DNA of 64,000 bases, taken from Luidia sarsii (taxonomy: Eukaryota > Echinodermata > Asteroidea > Paxillosida > Luidiidae). Below are positions 45,965-57,729 of the stretch, piece after piece (within the stretch, counting starts at the first letter, position 1; each line of letters begins with the position of its first letter). The notes beneath the pieces are model-generated. The model ran no database searches, was not told the origin of the DNA, and saw nothing but the letters and a program-made list of their open reading frames with translations. The position numbers and the translations under genes are program-made. Location: NCBI GenBank assembly GCA_949987565.1, contig OX465104.1:12706300-12770299 (forward strand), written 5' to 3'.

Positions 45965-48440
45965 AACGTTCTTTTGAGTAAGCATGAATGTGAGAATGCT
46001 CAAAGTATAATGCCATACAATGGCCCTCTGAGTAAGCACACATGTGAGAATGTTCAAAGTATAATGCCATACAATGGCCCTTTGAGTAAGCACACATGTG
46101 AGAATGTTCAAAGTATAATGACATACAATGGCCCTCTGAGTAAGCACACATGTGAGAATGTTCAAAGTATAATGCCATACAATGGCCCTCTGAGTAAGTA
46201 CACATGTGAGAATGTTTAAAGTATAATGCCATACAATGGCCCTCTGAGTAAGCACACATGTGAGAATGTTCAAAGTATAATGCCATACAATGGCCCTCTG
46301 AGTAAGCACACATGTGAGAATGTTCAAAGTATAATGCCATACAATGGCCCTCTGAGTAAGCACATGCATGTGAGAATGTTCAAAGTATAATGACATACAA
46401 TGGCCCTCTGAGTAAGTACACATGTGAGAATGTTCAAAGTATAATGCCATACAATGGCCCTCTGAGTAAGTACATGTATGCATGTGAGAATGGTCAAAGT
46501 ATAATGCCATACAATGGCCCTCTGAGTAAGTACACATGTGAGAATGTTCTAAGTATAATGCCATACAATGGCCCTCTGAGTAAGCACATGCATGTGAGAA
46601 TGCTCAAAGTATAATGCCATACAATGGCCCTTTGAGTAAGCACACATATGAGAATGTTCAAAGTATAATGCCATACAATGGCCCTCTGAGTAAGTACACA
46701 TGAGAATGTTCAAAGTATAATGCCATACAATGGCCCTCTGAGTAAGCACACATGTGAGAATGTTCAAAGTATAATGCTATACAATGGCCCTCTGAGTAAG
46801 CACACATGTGAGAATGTTCAAAGTATAATGCTATACAATGGCCCTCTGAGTAAGCACACATGTGAGAATGTTCAAAGTATAATGCTATACAATGGCCCTC
46901 TGAGTAAGCACACATGTGAGAATGTTCAAAGTATAATGCCATACAATGGCCCTCTGAGTAAGTACACATGTGAGAATGTTCAAAGTATAATGCCATACAA
47001 TGGCCCTCTGAGTAAGCACACATGTGAGAATGTTCAAAGTATAATGCCATACAATGGCCCTCTGAGTAGGTACACATGTGAGAATGTTCAAAGTATAATG
47101 CCATACAATGGCCCTCTGAGTAAGCACACATGTGAGAATGCTCAAAGTATAATGCCATACAATGGCCCTTTGAGTAAGTACACATGTGAGAATGTTCAAA
47201 GTATAATGCCATACAATGGCCCTCTGAGTAAGTACACATGAGAATGTTCAAAGTATAATGCCATACAATGGCCCTCTGAGTAAGTACACATGAGAACGTT
47301 CAAAGTATAATGCCATACAATGGCCCTCTGAGTAAGCACACATGTGAGAATGTTCAAAGTATAATGCCATACAATGGCCCTCCGAGTAAGTACACATGTG
47401 AGAATGCTCAAAGTATAATGCTATACAATGGCCCTCTGAGTAAGCACACATGTGAGAATGTTCAAAGTATAATGCCATACAATGGCCCTCTGAGTAAGCA
47501 CACATGTGAGAATGTTCAAAGTATAATGCCATACAATGGCCCTCTGAGTAAGTACACATGTGAGAATGTTCAAAGTATAATGCCATACAATGGCCCTCTG
47601 AGTAAGTACACATGTGAGAATGCTCAAAGTATAATGCCATACAATGGCCCTTTGAGTAAGCACACATGTGAGAATGTTCAAAGTATAATGCCATACAATG
47701 GCCCTCTGAGTAAGCACACATGTGAGAATGTTCAAAGTATAATGGCATACAATGGCCCTCTGATTAAGTACAATGTGAGAATGTTCAAAGTATAATGCCA
47801 TACAATGGCCCTCTGAGTAAGCACACATGTAAGAATGTTCAAAGTATAATGACATACAATGGCCCTCTGAGTAAGCACATGCATGTGAGAATGTTCAAAG
47901 TATAATGACATACAATGGCCCTCTGAGTAAGTACACATGTGAGAATGTTCAAAGTATAATGCCATACAATGGCCCTCTGAGTAAGCGCACGTGAGAATGT
48001 TCAAAGTATAATGCCATACAATGGCCCTCTGAGTAAGCACATGCATGTGAGAATGTTCAAAGTATAATGGCATACAATGGCCCTCTGATTAAGTACAATG
48101 TGAGAATGTTCAAAGTATAATGCCATACAATGGCCCTCTGAGTAAGTGCACATGTGAGAATGTTCAAAGTATAATGCCATACAATGGCCCTCTGAGTAAG
48201 CACATGCATGTGAGAATGTTCAAAGTATAATGACATACAATGGCCCCCTGAGTAAGTGCACATGTGAGAATGTTCAAAGTATAATGCCATACAATGGCCC
48301 TCTGAGTAAGCACATGCATGTGAGAATGTTCAAAGTATAATGGCATACAATGGCCCTCTGATTAAGTACACATGTGAGAATGTTCAAAGTATAATGCCAT
48401 ACAATGGCTCTCTGAGTAAGCACATGTGAGAATGTTCAAC
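45965..48440 (+). repeat. 54-bp minisatellite inside DIRS, about 45 copies (right)
   Basis: This is the same unit as 13298-13790, read as ATGCCATACAATGGCCCTCT then GAGTAAGCACACATGTGAGA. I counted about 45 copies of the TACAATGG core. Variants with CACATGCATGTG or TACAATGTG segments recur and suggest block amplification. Open frames of up to about 200 codons here are by-products of the period. Confidence 0.95.
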
Positions 48441-48533
48441 CTGTAACAGCAGGCAGACTCGCACATTTTATCTATAGCCAAATGGCACGATATCATTACA
48501 ATTGGGTCCTGAATACAGTTCACCATTTTCTGA

Positions 48534-49470
48534 TTGAATTTGCCCCTTTTCCGTCACAGTATACTGCGCTTCAGAGTTTCGGAGAAAATAACTAAAATGC
48601 TTCAAAAGAAAGCAATTGTTGAAATGCCCCACACAGATGGGGAATTCCTCTCTAACTTATTCATCCATACAAAAAAAAGTATTATTCTGTGTGGCTTTAA
48701 TACCTTTGTCAAATACTCACATTTTCAATTAATTGACAAATTTGCCAAGAAAACTTTGGCTGGACCTGGACTTGAACCTGAGACCTCTGGACTAACGTAC
48801 ATGTGTACCAGTGCTCTTCCATCTGAGCTATCCAGCCCTTAGATGGTGGCCTCCCAAATAGTCAACTAGTCTTTGCCAGGGTGGGGGTGCCAGTCAGAAG
48901 CAATTCAACCATTAACTGCCATATATCTCAAGGGATCACACCCCACTTTTTTTTAAATGCCATTTTTAAATGGAGACAATAGGATATACAATGCAGTTGG
49001 TGACTCCAAACTGCTTCATGGCATCTCTTGACCTGAAAGACACATATCATGCAATACCAATAGTCTGCCATTTTGGCTTTCATGTGCTCTTGTGTTTTCC
49101 CAATGGTGATGAAACCCTTAGTCACCTAACACCGGTGTGTTGGTCATGTGATTATATCGATGATGCCCTATTTAATAGGTAATACATATGATGGATGAAC
49201 GTATAAGTATGAAACTCACTGAAGATTTGAGGTTCACAATTAACAGACTAAAATCAGTGCTGGAACCCACCCAGAACCTTATTTTTTTTAATGGGTTTTC
49301 TGCTAGATTCAGTCAAAATGACTATTTCCATCCCGTCAGCTAAAGCTGATAAACTGGTTGCTGATATCAGTAAACGTATACGGTATAGCCACATATTCCC
49401 CAGGAATTCGAGAAGTGGCTAGAGTGACAGGGCTAATGGTTTCTTGTGAACTAGCAGTCCCATATACAGG
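48534..49470 (+). pseudogene. DIRS reverse transcriptase, degenerate (right)
   Basis: It reads ILRFRVSEKITKMLQKKAIV and EMPHTDGEFLSNLF, interrupted by the SINE. After it comes NCFMASLDLKDTYHAIPI, which carries the motif A aspartate, then a collapsed middle, then CDYIDDALF with the catalytic Asp pair, and then SAKADKLVADISKRI. The segment between motif A and YIDD is too short for an intact palm domain. It is the same decayed copy as the left one, with private frameshifts. Confidence 0.88.
48758..48837 (-). ncRNA. tRNA-like head of a SINE (right)
   Basis: This is the exact-position mirror of 12897-12976, also 80 nt, with the same A and B boxes on the reverse strand. The insertion therefore predates the separation of the arms. 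Confidence 0.72.
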
Positions 49471-49494
49471 GCCATTTTCAGACGCTCTGTCGAA

Positions 49495-50270
49495 TTGGAG
49501 AAAAATCATGCACTGACCACAAACGGAGAAAACTATGATGCAAAAGTGGGTTTATCTGGACTAGCAATTTCAGATTTGCAATGGTGGGTATCACACATGC
49601 CCTCGGCAACAACCCCAGTACACAGGATTATGCCTAACTGTACAATCAAAACTGATGCATCGAAGGCAGGATGGGGAGCCCATCATGATGGCCAGGCAAT
49701 TGGGGAACAATGTTCCATAGCCCAATCAGTACACCATATATCAATGTGCTTGAACTCAAAGCAAGCTACTTGGCATTGCAATCATTCTTCACAGATGTCA
49801 GGGCTCGAAATATCCACTAGATCGTGGACCGAGTCTAGTGATTTCAGCGTCGGTCTAGTGCCGAGTGTGACTGCATTGGACCGGCTGTCAAGTGTTTTTT
49901 TTTCTTGCACCATGAAGAAAATGGTACTCATATATTGACTCTGACCTGTACAAGTAAACAGCATTTTCTGCTGTCTAGTACATTTTTTTTCTGAAATTCA
50001 AGCCCTGGATGTACGCAATATCCATGTGGATATAAAATCGGACAATGTAACTGCAGTGGCATACCTACAACACTCTGGGGGTACACACTCCCCAGCGTTG
50101 AATGGTTTAGCATGGGAAATATGGCTATGGTGTATGAAGCAAGATATCTGGCCATCAGTCTCACATTTACCAGGCAGTCAAAACACGACTACTGATTTCC
50201 ATGAAGACTTGGAATGGAAACTAAATGCCACAGGTTTTGGAAAAATTACTGAGATTTGTTTGTGACTCGG
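49495..50270 (+). pseudogene. DIRS RNase H domain, interrupted by a MITE (right)
   Basis: This is the mirror of the left domain, with TIKTDASKAGWGAHHDGQAI, CLNSKQATWH, the MITE at 49799-50007, then RNIHVDIKSDNVTAVAYLQH and PSVSHLPGSQNTTTDF. It has the same loss at the second acidic site. It is slightly better preserved after the MITE, with an open frame through to about 50265. Confidence 0.88.
49799..50007. mobile_element. 209-bp MITE in RNase H with 5-bp duplication (right)
   Basis: The ends are CAGGGCTCGAAAT and ATTCAAGCCCTG, with flanks GATGT at 49794-49798 and 50008-50012. It mirrors 11785-11991. Confidence 0.82.
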
Positions 50271-50769
50271 CTGAATTTTCAGCTGAAGCCGTACATTTCC
50301 TGGCATCCAGACCCAGGTGCAACGCATGTAGATGAGTTCAAGATGAGCTGGTCACTCACATTTTGTCAAACAGACAATTCTAACCAAAATATGCTTTGAC
50401 AAGGCGGTCGGCATATTAATTGTTCCTCTCTGCCATATGCAAACATGGTTTCTGAAGCTACTGAAGTTGCTATACAACAAACTTGATTTGCTTACACTTA
50501 CTAAAAAGTCACTGTGATTTCACGTTGCATTTACAGTGAATTCACCATGAAAAAAATTGCCTCTCTGACCTGATAAGGACATCTTCAGGTCACTTAAGAG
50601 ACCTGAAGTGAATATCTAGGTTGGAGAGCTCCAGCCTTGAGGGATGACTAATTCAATTACAAGTAAGGCCCCCAGCCCTCATAGAGATACTGTATGGTGT
50701 CCTTGTAACTGTCATTCACAGTTAGTTCGAAACTGCCTCTAGGCATTTACCACCAGGAATGTGGCCTAG

Positions 50770-51964
50770 AGCCCGTTGCACACTAGACGAAATCGCCGAG
50801 GTCCCTGGCGATGAAATCGCAACCATGTCATGAAATCGCAAATCTGTGGTGTGTGCAAGTGACCCTTGCGAAACAAATCGCCAGGGACCTTGGTTTTTGA
50901 TCTCCGAGGTCCAGGCCTCCTACAAAATTTCACACACTTGTCAAAATCGCCCAGATCGTGTGTGTGAAACGTGAACAGTGTTCGTAACCACGGACCCTGG
51001 TTTTGGCAGGGACACTGGGCATGCGCACTGCGCGTGTTTATGTTTGGAACCAGTGTTATAGCTACGCTGGTCGGCGGGCGGACGGGGCTGACCACCACGG
51101 GTAATCTTCGTCCACCACTCCTTGTGAAAAACAATGCATCTGACCGGCACTGTGTTCACCCCATTATTATCCCAATCTATATCATGGTTTCGGTAGTAAA
51201 ATAAATTGTACTTTTTTGTAGCGTAACCGAGTTCCGATCAGGCCTGAGCCTATAGCGCAGCGTGATCGTAGTCGTAACTCGTATGCAGCCATGCGGTCGC
51301 TGTGCACGTGCACTGTGCAGTATACAGTTTGTGCAAAGACGTGTTGTGTCATGTCACATGTGCCGCGCGTAGGCTGGTTTCGGCCCTACTGCTCCTGTAG
51401 TGTCACTATGGCTTTACCTAGAGGCGGAAACCACACGTAGACTTGCCAACCTCGCGAACGTCGCAAAGGGAAATCGGTCATAACAAAAGAAATAATAGTA
51501 ATACGCTACTCATCGTTTGTCTCCGAATGTTGTTTCCGCGTAGTTTAATATTATTCCCTTCGTTACTATTGTGGTATGAATAGTGGTATGAATAGAAAGA
51601 AGGGGAATACAGGCTTCAATTTGAGGGTAAAATTTTGCAATGTTCAACTTCCGATATCTCAAGAAATGAATGAAAAATTCCTTCTCAAATTTTCTAGAAT
51701 TCTAGAAAATACACTTTGGTTGACCGCGAAACTTAAAACATCGCTAGTATAACTGTAATCAACATTAGTTCTGCGCTGGCAGAAGTCTACTAATCATTGC
51801 ACACGTACTGAGTGCACGTAAAGTTCCGAAGCGGGGGAAGTTGGTGTTTTGGTGACAGCGTTGTGTGTGTAAGCTCGCTTCGTGATCGCTAACGACCTAG
51901 GTGACAGACAACTGGCGCCTGTAACCAAGGACCCTAGTTTTTCGGTTTGTGTGTGAAATGGGCT
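50770..51964. mobile_element. Right-only 1195-bp TIR element with TAG target duplication
   Basis: The inserted DNA begins AGCCCGTTGCACACTAGACG and ends GTGTGTGAAATGGGCT. TAG is repeated at 50767-50769 and 51965-51967. The left arm has the empty site GTCTCCAAGGCCACATT at 11034-11050, with one base changed in the target. The interior includes a family A copy (51052-51485) and sequence like 1150-1345. Subterminal motifs such as AAATCGCCAGGGACC recur in both orientations. No transposase was recognised. Confidence 0.85.
51052..51485. repeat. Family A repeat inside the right-only TIR element
   Basis: Inverted relative to copy 1, with GTAGGCTGGTTTCGGCCCTA and CTAGAGGCGGAAACCACAC. It links family A to a transposon with defined ends. 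Confidence 0.75.
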
Positions 51965-52171
51965 TAGGAGACCACTGGTGAAAATGTCATAAAAAAGCCA
52001 TGAAAACTACTGGCTAACTCTGTGCCATGAAAAAGGATTCTCTTCTGCATTAGGACGGAGACTGATCCAGTTCGAGCAACTGTACCAGCAGTAATTGACT
52101 GTCTCGCTGCGGCATTTCATAGCGGCAGTAACTACAGTAGTCTGAACACTTTATGTAGTGCTATCTCTACC

Positions 52172-52907
52172 GTGTTACCCACTGTAGGAGGCTTGACAGT
52201 GGGTGCACATCCTCTAATCAAGAGGTTTATGACTGGCGTGTTTAACTTATGCCCCACACTACCAAGATATACATACACGTGGGACGTGTCAGTAGTTTTG
52301 ACGTACCTTAAAAGGTTGGGTCCGAATGACAAACTGTCACTGAAAGCTATTGCAATGAAAAATGCTGTCCTTTTCGCCCTTGTGTCTGGACAAGGTTGCC
52401 AAACACTGTCTCTGTTAAATTTAGACTATGTTCAAGTTACAGTGACTGGAGTTACTTTTTATAGTTGACAAGCCAACTAAATAAGACCTGTAAGGTTGGG
52501 AAACGCTACATAGATGTCGTTACAGGCCACTACTCCTTTAATAAGTTGCTCTGTGTTGTAAGTTTACTCAAAGAGTATCTGTCAAAAACACGTTCTGTTG
52601 GGGAAAGAAACGCATGCTTTTTCAAAGTTATGTGGTCCCTCATAAAGAAGTGGGGATGCAAACCTTATCCAAATGGATTAAGATTGTTTTGAAAGCAGCA
52701 GGTATCGATACGGATAAGCTCAAAGCGCACAGTACTAGATCGCCAGTTTGCAGTGCAGCCTTTCAAAATGAAATGTCATTAGATTGTATCATACAGGTAC
52801 GTACTGCAGGGTGGACAAACTGTTCAACCTTTGCCAAGTTTCATAACAAACCTATCCAAGTGTCGAACAATAGTAACACAGTTTTAGATACCGCAGAGAG
52901 GGCGTAG
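52172..52907 (+). pseudogene. DIRS tyrosine recombinase, catalytically dead (right)
   Basis: Three overlapping frames (from 52172, 52465 and 52614) carry PTLPRYTYTWDVSVVLTYLK, YIDVVTGHYSFNKLL, LLKEYLSKTRSVGERN and GIDTDKLKAHSTRS. The first catalytic Arg is Gly here as well (SGQGCQ), and the nucleophilic Tyr reads His in FAKFHNKPIQ. The enzyme was therefore already defective before the arms diverged, and frameshifts separate its parts. Confidence 0.88.
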
Positions 52908-53804
52908 TTCTCAGTTAAGCAATACATTACTGATGGAGCTTGATGATCACTGTGTATGTATTCGTTCTTGCCTGTTAGCTGGCTCTCAATGTCTCACGTA
53001 AGGCCAAAGTGTTATGTGATAACAAGATAGAATTAAACAATTCAACAAATAAATGAAATGAAATGCAGTTTAATTAAGATTCTACCAAGTTTATCACTAA
53101 CACTGAAGGACTTAGATACACCCATCCAGTGTACCATATCCAATTAGGTTTGATCCATCTCATCCCTTTTTGGAGCTGAGGGCTGTGGGGTTTTATGAGG
53201 ATTCATTTGTTTAAACAATGGAGTCTCTCAACCATGACGATATATTCCGGTGAATGGTGCAATCTCACATAAGGCCTTCATTGTTAGTGATAAATTTGGT
53301 AGAATCTTAATTCAATTTTGTTTCATTTCTTTGTTTATTTCCTTAATTTAAAAAAAACAGGATATTACCCGAGTTGAACACTAAAAATCTCTTGCAATTT
53401 TATCTTCAACAATACAAATGATCCCCTCACAGGAAAATCGATAGGACCCTCTCTTATTTCTCTGTCGTTGAAAGTATCCAAATAATTTGCTCTGTCGCGA
53501 TACAATCTCTCGGCCAGGTGTTCTTCAATGTTCATGCTGCGCTAACAGCATATCATCAACACCATATTTACAATGTGTAGCAATGACTTATGCCACCTAA
53601 TGACGTGACGTAAGCTCCAGACTTCCGCCCGCTTTCTCCCGATTATGTGTTATTTTCGTGAAATCCGTCATAAAGTTACTGCTAAATTTACGCAATAAGA
53701 TATGGCATAAGTGGAGTTAAGCCATAAACTAATGTTTCGTGAAATTGACTGCTGGTCTTTCTGAAAAAAAAAGGCTTTGAAAAGTTATTTGAATAGATAC
53801 TTAC

Positions 53805-53945
53805 TTCTTGGGTTGTTCAAGTGAAATGAGGTGCATCGCAAAATGGGTAGCTGTGAATTGCGGACGGCAAAGGTGATGTTTGGAGTCGATCTCAGAGGGA
53901 CAGGAGTTCACATCGAACAGTGATATTGCCAAGGCTGGATTAGAC
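53805..53945 (-). CDS. Exon-like module, right-arm copy of 9079-9220
   Basis: Reverse-strand acceptor TTGTTGCAG and donor GTAAGTATC flank an open 141-bp segment. It encodes DVNSCPSEIDSKHHLCRPQF, then a tail ending LEQPK. It is one base shorter than the left copy near the donor, which would change the phase of the junction. The product is unknown. Confidence 0.42.
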
Positions 53946-54399
53946 CTGCAACAAGAAAACAACCAATACAACATGTTACAACATGCATCCATATACCACC
54001 CATGATTAACCTGACCAGAGGAAGATTTCACAAAGCCTTATGATACATTGTAAATCAACTTACGGTGGATAATCCATCATAAGTTTGTGACAGACTGTTT
54101 CTGTGCATAGCCCATTGTCTTGCAATTGGCCGTAAGCGACAATGGTTTGATGAAATTGCCCACTGGTCACTCTTTTGCCAGTGTTACAGAATTGATTACA
54201 ACACTTAAACTGTCATCTTTGTGGCATTCTGCTCACCAAGACGAAAGAAATGATATGACCAAAGATGCTGAAAGGGGGAAAAAGGGGCATGGGCATACAT
54301 GCAGACAGGGGACAGAAACCCTCATCCAGTCATGTGCAGGTCTTCCTGAAATAATGTCTTCTAAATCCCAATTGCAAAGGAGATGAAGATTGTACTTAC

Positions 54400-54559
54400 T
54401 TCTTGGGGTTCTTCAGGTGATATAAGGCACATCGCAGATGGCAGTCACATCACATAATGGGTAGCCCTGAATTGCTGATGTCAAAGGTGTTGCTTGGAGT
54501 CAAACTCAAAGGGACAGGAGTTCACATCGTAGGGTGACTATACCAGGGCTGGATTAGAC
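54400..54559 (-). pseudogene. Exon-like module, right-arm copy of 8464-8623
   Basis: The same 160-bp broken module lies between GTAAGTACA and TGTTGCAG on the reverse strand. Its frame is interrupted as in the left arm, so the break predates the separation of the arms. Confidence 0.45.
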
Positions 54560-55101
54560 CTGCAACACAAAAAGAATACAACAGAACATGTTACAACATG
54601 TATCCATATGCCACCAATGATTTATGTGACCAGGAGTGGATTTCACAAACTCTTTTGTGTCATAACTCAAGTTGCGAAGGATAATCCATCATAAGTCTGC
54701 ATTGCCCATTGTCTTGCGATTGGCCGTAAGCAATGATGAGTTTGATGAAATTGACCAATGATCACACTTTTGCCAAAACAGAAATGCTTGCAACTCATTT
54801 TGATGCTAAGATTTCAAAGAAGACCTATGTATATTAGCTGGTTTATAGACATTAGTATTTCCATTCATTTTTCTTCTTCGTTTTGATAAAACTTTCCATT
54901 GGAATATCTGACCATTTTTGTTGACATGTTGGCATATTAATTTTCTACATTGACAGAAATGTGAACAAGAGCACCATGAGTTTCATCCAATCGGAAAAGA
55001 ATATAAACCTGTAAGTTTATGATGTATGTTTATCCATGTACAAGGTATGAAATCAAAATATCTACATTGTACATGTAGTCCAATTCACCTGAAGCAAAAC
55101 A

Positions 55102-56040
55102 CCGGATGACTGGATGGGTGACTAATTGATGGGATAACTTGTTGACTGGATGACTGTGGATTGCTAGCTGACTGACTAGGTGGCTGGATGCTGGTTGATT
55201 TGATAGCTGGTTGACTCGCTGGCTGGTTGAATGGGTCACTACTTGTAGCTGGCAAGTTGGCTGGATAGCTGGCTGACTGGGTGGCTGGATAGCTAATGAG
55301 TCACTGGCTGGCAAGTTGGCTGGATAGCTGGCTGACTGGGTGGCTGGATAGCTGGCTGACTGGGTGGCTGGATAGCTGGTTGATTTTATGACTGTTGACT
55401 CGCTGGTTGGTTGAATGGGTCACTGGCTCGCATGTTGGCTGGATAACTGACTGGATGGCTGGATAGCTGGTCAACTGGGTGGCTGGATAGCTAATGAGTC
55501 ACTGGCTGGCAAGTTGGCTGGGTAGCTGACTGGGTGGCTGGATAGATGGTTGATTTGATGACTGGTTGACTCACTGGCTGGTTGAATTGGTCACTGGCTG
55601 GCATGGCGGCTGGATAGCTGACTGGATGGCTGGATAGCTGGTCAACTGGGTGGCTGGATAGCTGGTCAACTGGGTGGCTGGATAGCTAATGAGTCACTGG
55701 CTGGCAAGTTGGCTGGATAGCTGACTGGGTGGCTGGATAGATGGTTGATTTGGTGACTGGTTGACTCGCTGGCTGGTTGAATCGGTCACTGGCTGGCAAG
55801 TTGGCTGGATAGCTGACTGGGTGGCTGGATAGCTGGTTGATATGATGACTGGTTGACTCGTTGGATGACTAGGTAGCTGGATAGCCGGTTGATTGGATGG
55901 CTGGTTGACTCGTGGGCTATGTTGAATGGGTTACTGGCTTGCAAGTTGGCTGGATAGCTGGCCAACTGGATGGTTTGATGATGCTTGATATGTTGATTGG
56001 ATGGCTAGATGATTGGATCATGGCTGGCAGATTGGCTTAC
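55102..56040 (-). repeat. Minisatellite, right-arm copy
   Basis: This is the mirror of 7060-7940, read as GGTGGCTGGATAGCTGGCTG-type units. It is slightly longer and arranged differently, so unit number and order have changed between the arms. Confidence 0.85.
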
Positions 56041-56210
56041 TACAACAAACAAAAACATAGAGTATAGAGAATGATTTTAATAAAAGAAACCTGGAGAAAA
56101 TTTTGTACATACAATAACATACACATATGTATTTAATGTTGCTACTGCTGAAAATAGTTTTCCAATGGCAGCAGATGGGAACGTGGATCCAAACTATAAA
56201 AATACATGAT

Positions 56211-56411
56211 CATAGCTGCCAACCTATCTTATTAATAGAAATAAGGAATACTTTGCTAAAAAAAAAGAGGAATCACAGAGCAAACTACATAAGAATACAT
56301 GTGCATTTCCAAGCCAAAAATCGGAATCTGTTAAGAGCTTGTAAAAAGTGCTACATTTGAAAAAACAAAAGAGGAATGATTCCTCCAAAATAGGAATGGT
56401 TGACAGCTATG
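56211..56411. mobile_element. Short TIR element, CATAGCTGCCAACC family, copy 4 (mirror of copy 1)
   Basis: The left terminus is CATAGCTGCCAACC and the right terminus is GGTTGACAGCTATG. It mirrors 6711-6908. Confidence 0.85.
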
Positions 56412-56869
56412 TATACATGTATGAGCCTGAATGGTCTCTGTGAAAGCAAGCTTCGAAATGGACACTGCAGTGCCAGTGACTACACTGAAAGCTTTGATGC
56501 ATGGATTAATGTGGACGTGTCAGCAAGACTTATGACGTCCAAATGCAGCTTATTGACGGACAGGGTTCTGACCACGGTGGTCAGTGCTGGAAAACCCTCC
56601 CAGCACTCGAGATTCCCCCGTCCACAACTGGCGGTATTTTCTCTTTTTCCGACCACCACACATTTTCCAACTTTTATTTAAAATTGCCTAATTCCTTCCA
56701 CATATTTTTAAAAACATGCAAAATGCTGTAATTACCAGTAAAGAAGTATCCAAGTCCGTAAGTTTTGAGCATAAATTCATTGATTGTATCTAGTTACACG
56801 GATCATAGCTTTACGCTTGGCATAACATTACATGATACCATTACCAGTATGAGTAGCGCAGCATATTAT

Positions 56870-57083
56870 CGTACGCATATACAGCCATGCGGCCGCTGTG
56901 CATGTGCACTGTGCAGTATACAGTGTGTGCAAGGACTTGTTGAGTCATGTTACATTGCAGCGTGTAGGCTGGTTTCGGCCCTACTGGTCCTTTAGTGTTG
57001 CTATGGCTTTACCTAGAGGCGGAAACCACACCTAGACTTGCCAACCTCGCTAACGTCGCGAAGGGAAATTGGTCATAACTCAA
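56870..57083. repeat. Family A repeat, short version (right)
   Basis: Mirror of 5325-5545, with CATGCGGCCGCTGTGCATG and GTAGGCTGGTTTCGGCCCTA, ending next to the G-run. Confidence 0.75.
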
Positions 57084-57670
57084 ATCGGGGGGGGGGGGGG
57101 GTGGTGGTTTACGCGCACTGTACATGTACTCAGATTCAAGGCAATATTGAATTGATTTATTTTGAACTACCCGGTAGTAATAGTACTTACTGCAGCAACA
57201 TTAAACTGTTGAATTATCATCTTTTCAACAAAATACAATCATCTAAAAATCACAACTTTTCAACTTTCAGAATACAGTTTTCTTATCCCAAAGGTTGGCA
57301 AGTCTGATACTAGCATGGTCTCGCTCCATTGTATTAAACGCTATAGAATAGGGTATACCTCATGTACGAACATTTGATTGACTGAAGCTGCAACCAAATT
57401 TATTGGCTACAGCTTGAAAGTACGCACAAGCCTATATATGTCGTCAATGAGCAGCTGCAGCCTGTTCCCAAAGGATTGTGTGTTACTTTTAACCGCAGCA
57501 AATGTTTCCGGCAATGGTCTGTTTGCAAAACTTAATAATAAGTTTACTTCAAATTATCGTATTACTAGTAAACTACATGTAAGTGAAGTAGTACTAGTAG
57601 TTTAGATGAATAAGTTGAGACTAGAGGGAAAAGATTTAAAGTTTTGTAAAAATTGAAAGTTTTATTAAGT

Positions 57671-57729
57671 GTAATTGTAGGTTGTTTTTCAGATAAACCA
57701 ACATTTTTCTCTGGGTTTCATTCCCCTTT
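57671..57729. mobile_element. Solo terminus of the 297-bp hairpin element
   Basis: This right-arm partner of 4482-4778 contains a single terminal repeat and lacks the middle and the other end. It fits deletion of most of the element, as expected for a hairpin lost during replication. Confidence 0.7.

Larger units (their letters stand above)
43479..53450 (+). mobile_element. DIRS-type retrotransposon, right copy (10.0 kb, inactive)
   Basis: This is the mirror of 9566-18034, from AGGGTCCTATAG at 43479 to ATAGGACCCT at 53450. It has the same domain order on the forward strand and the same shared internal insertions (SINE, 209-bp MITE). Its private features are a non-Penelope filler at 44282-44862, a 45-copy 54-bp array and a 1195-bp TIR element at 50770-51964. 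It lacks the 969-bp element. The shared flanks show that both copies descend from one insertion. Confidence 0.9.

Noticed and set aside
45900..48350. Open frames of up to about 200 codons on both strands in the 54-bp array
   Set aside because: The period is divisible by three and the unit lacks stops in several frames on both strands, so the openness is automatic.
45965..48440. CRISPR-like regular repeats
   Set aside because: The units are contiguous with no unique spacers, and the context is a eukaryotic retrotransposon.
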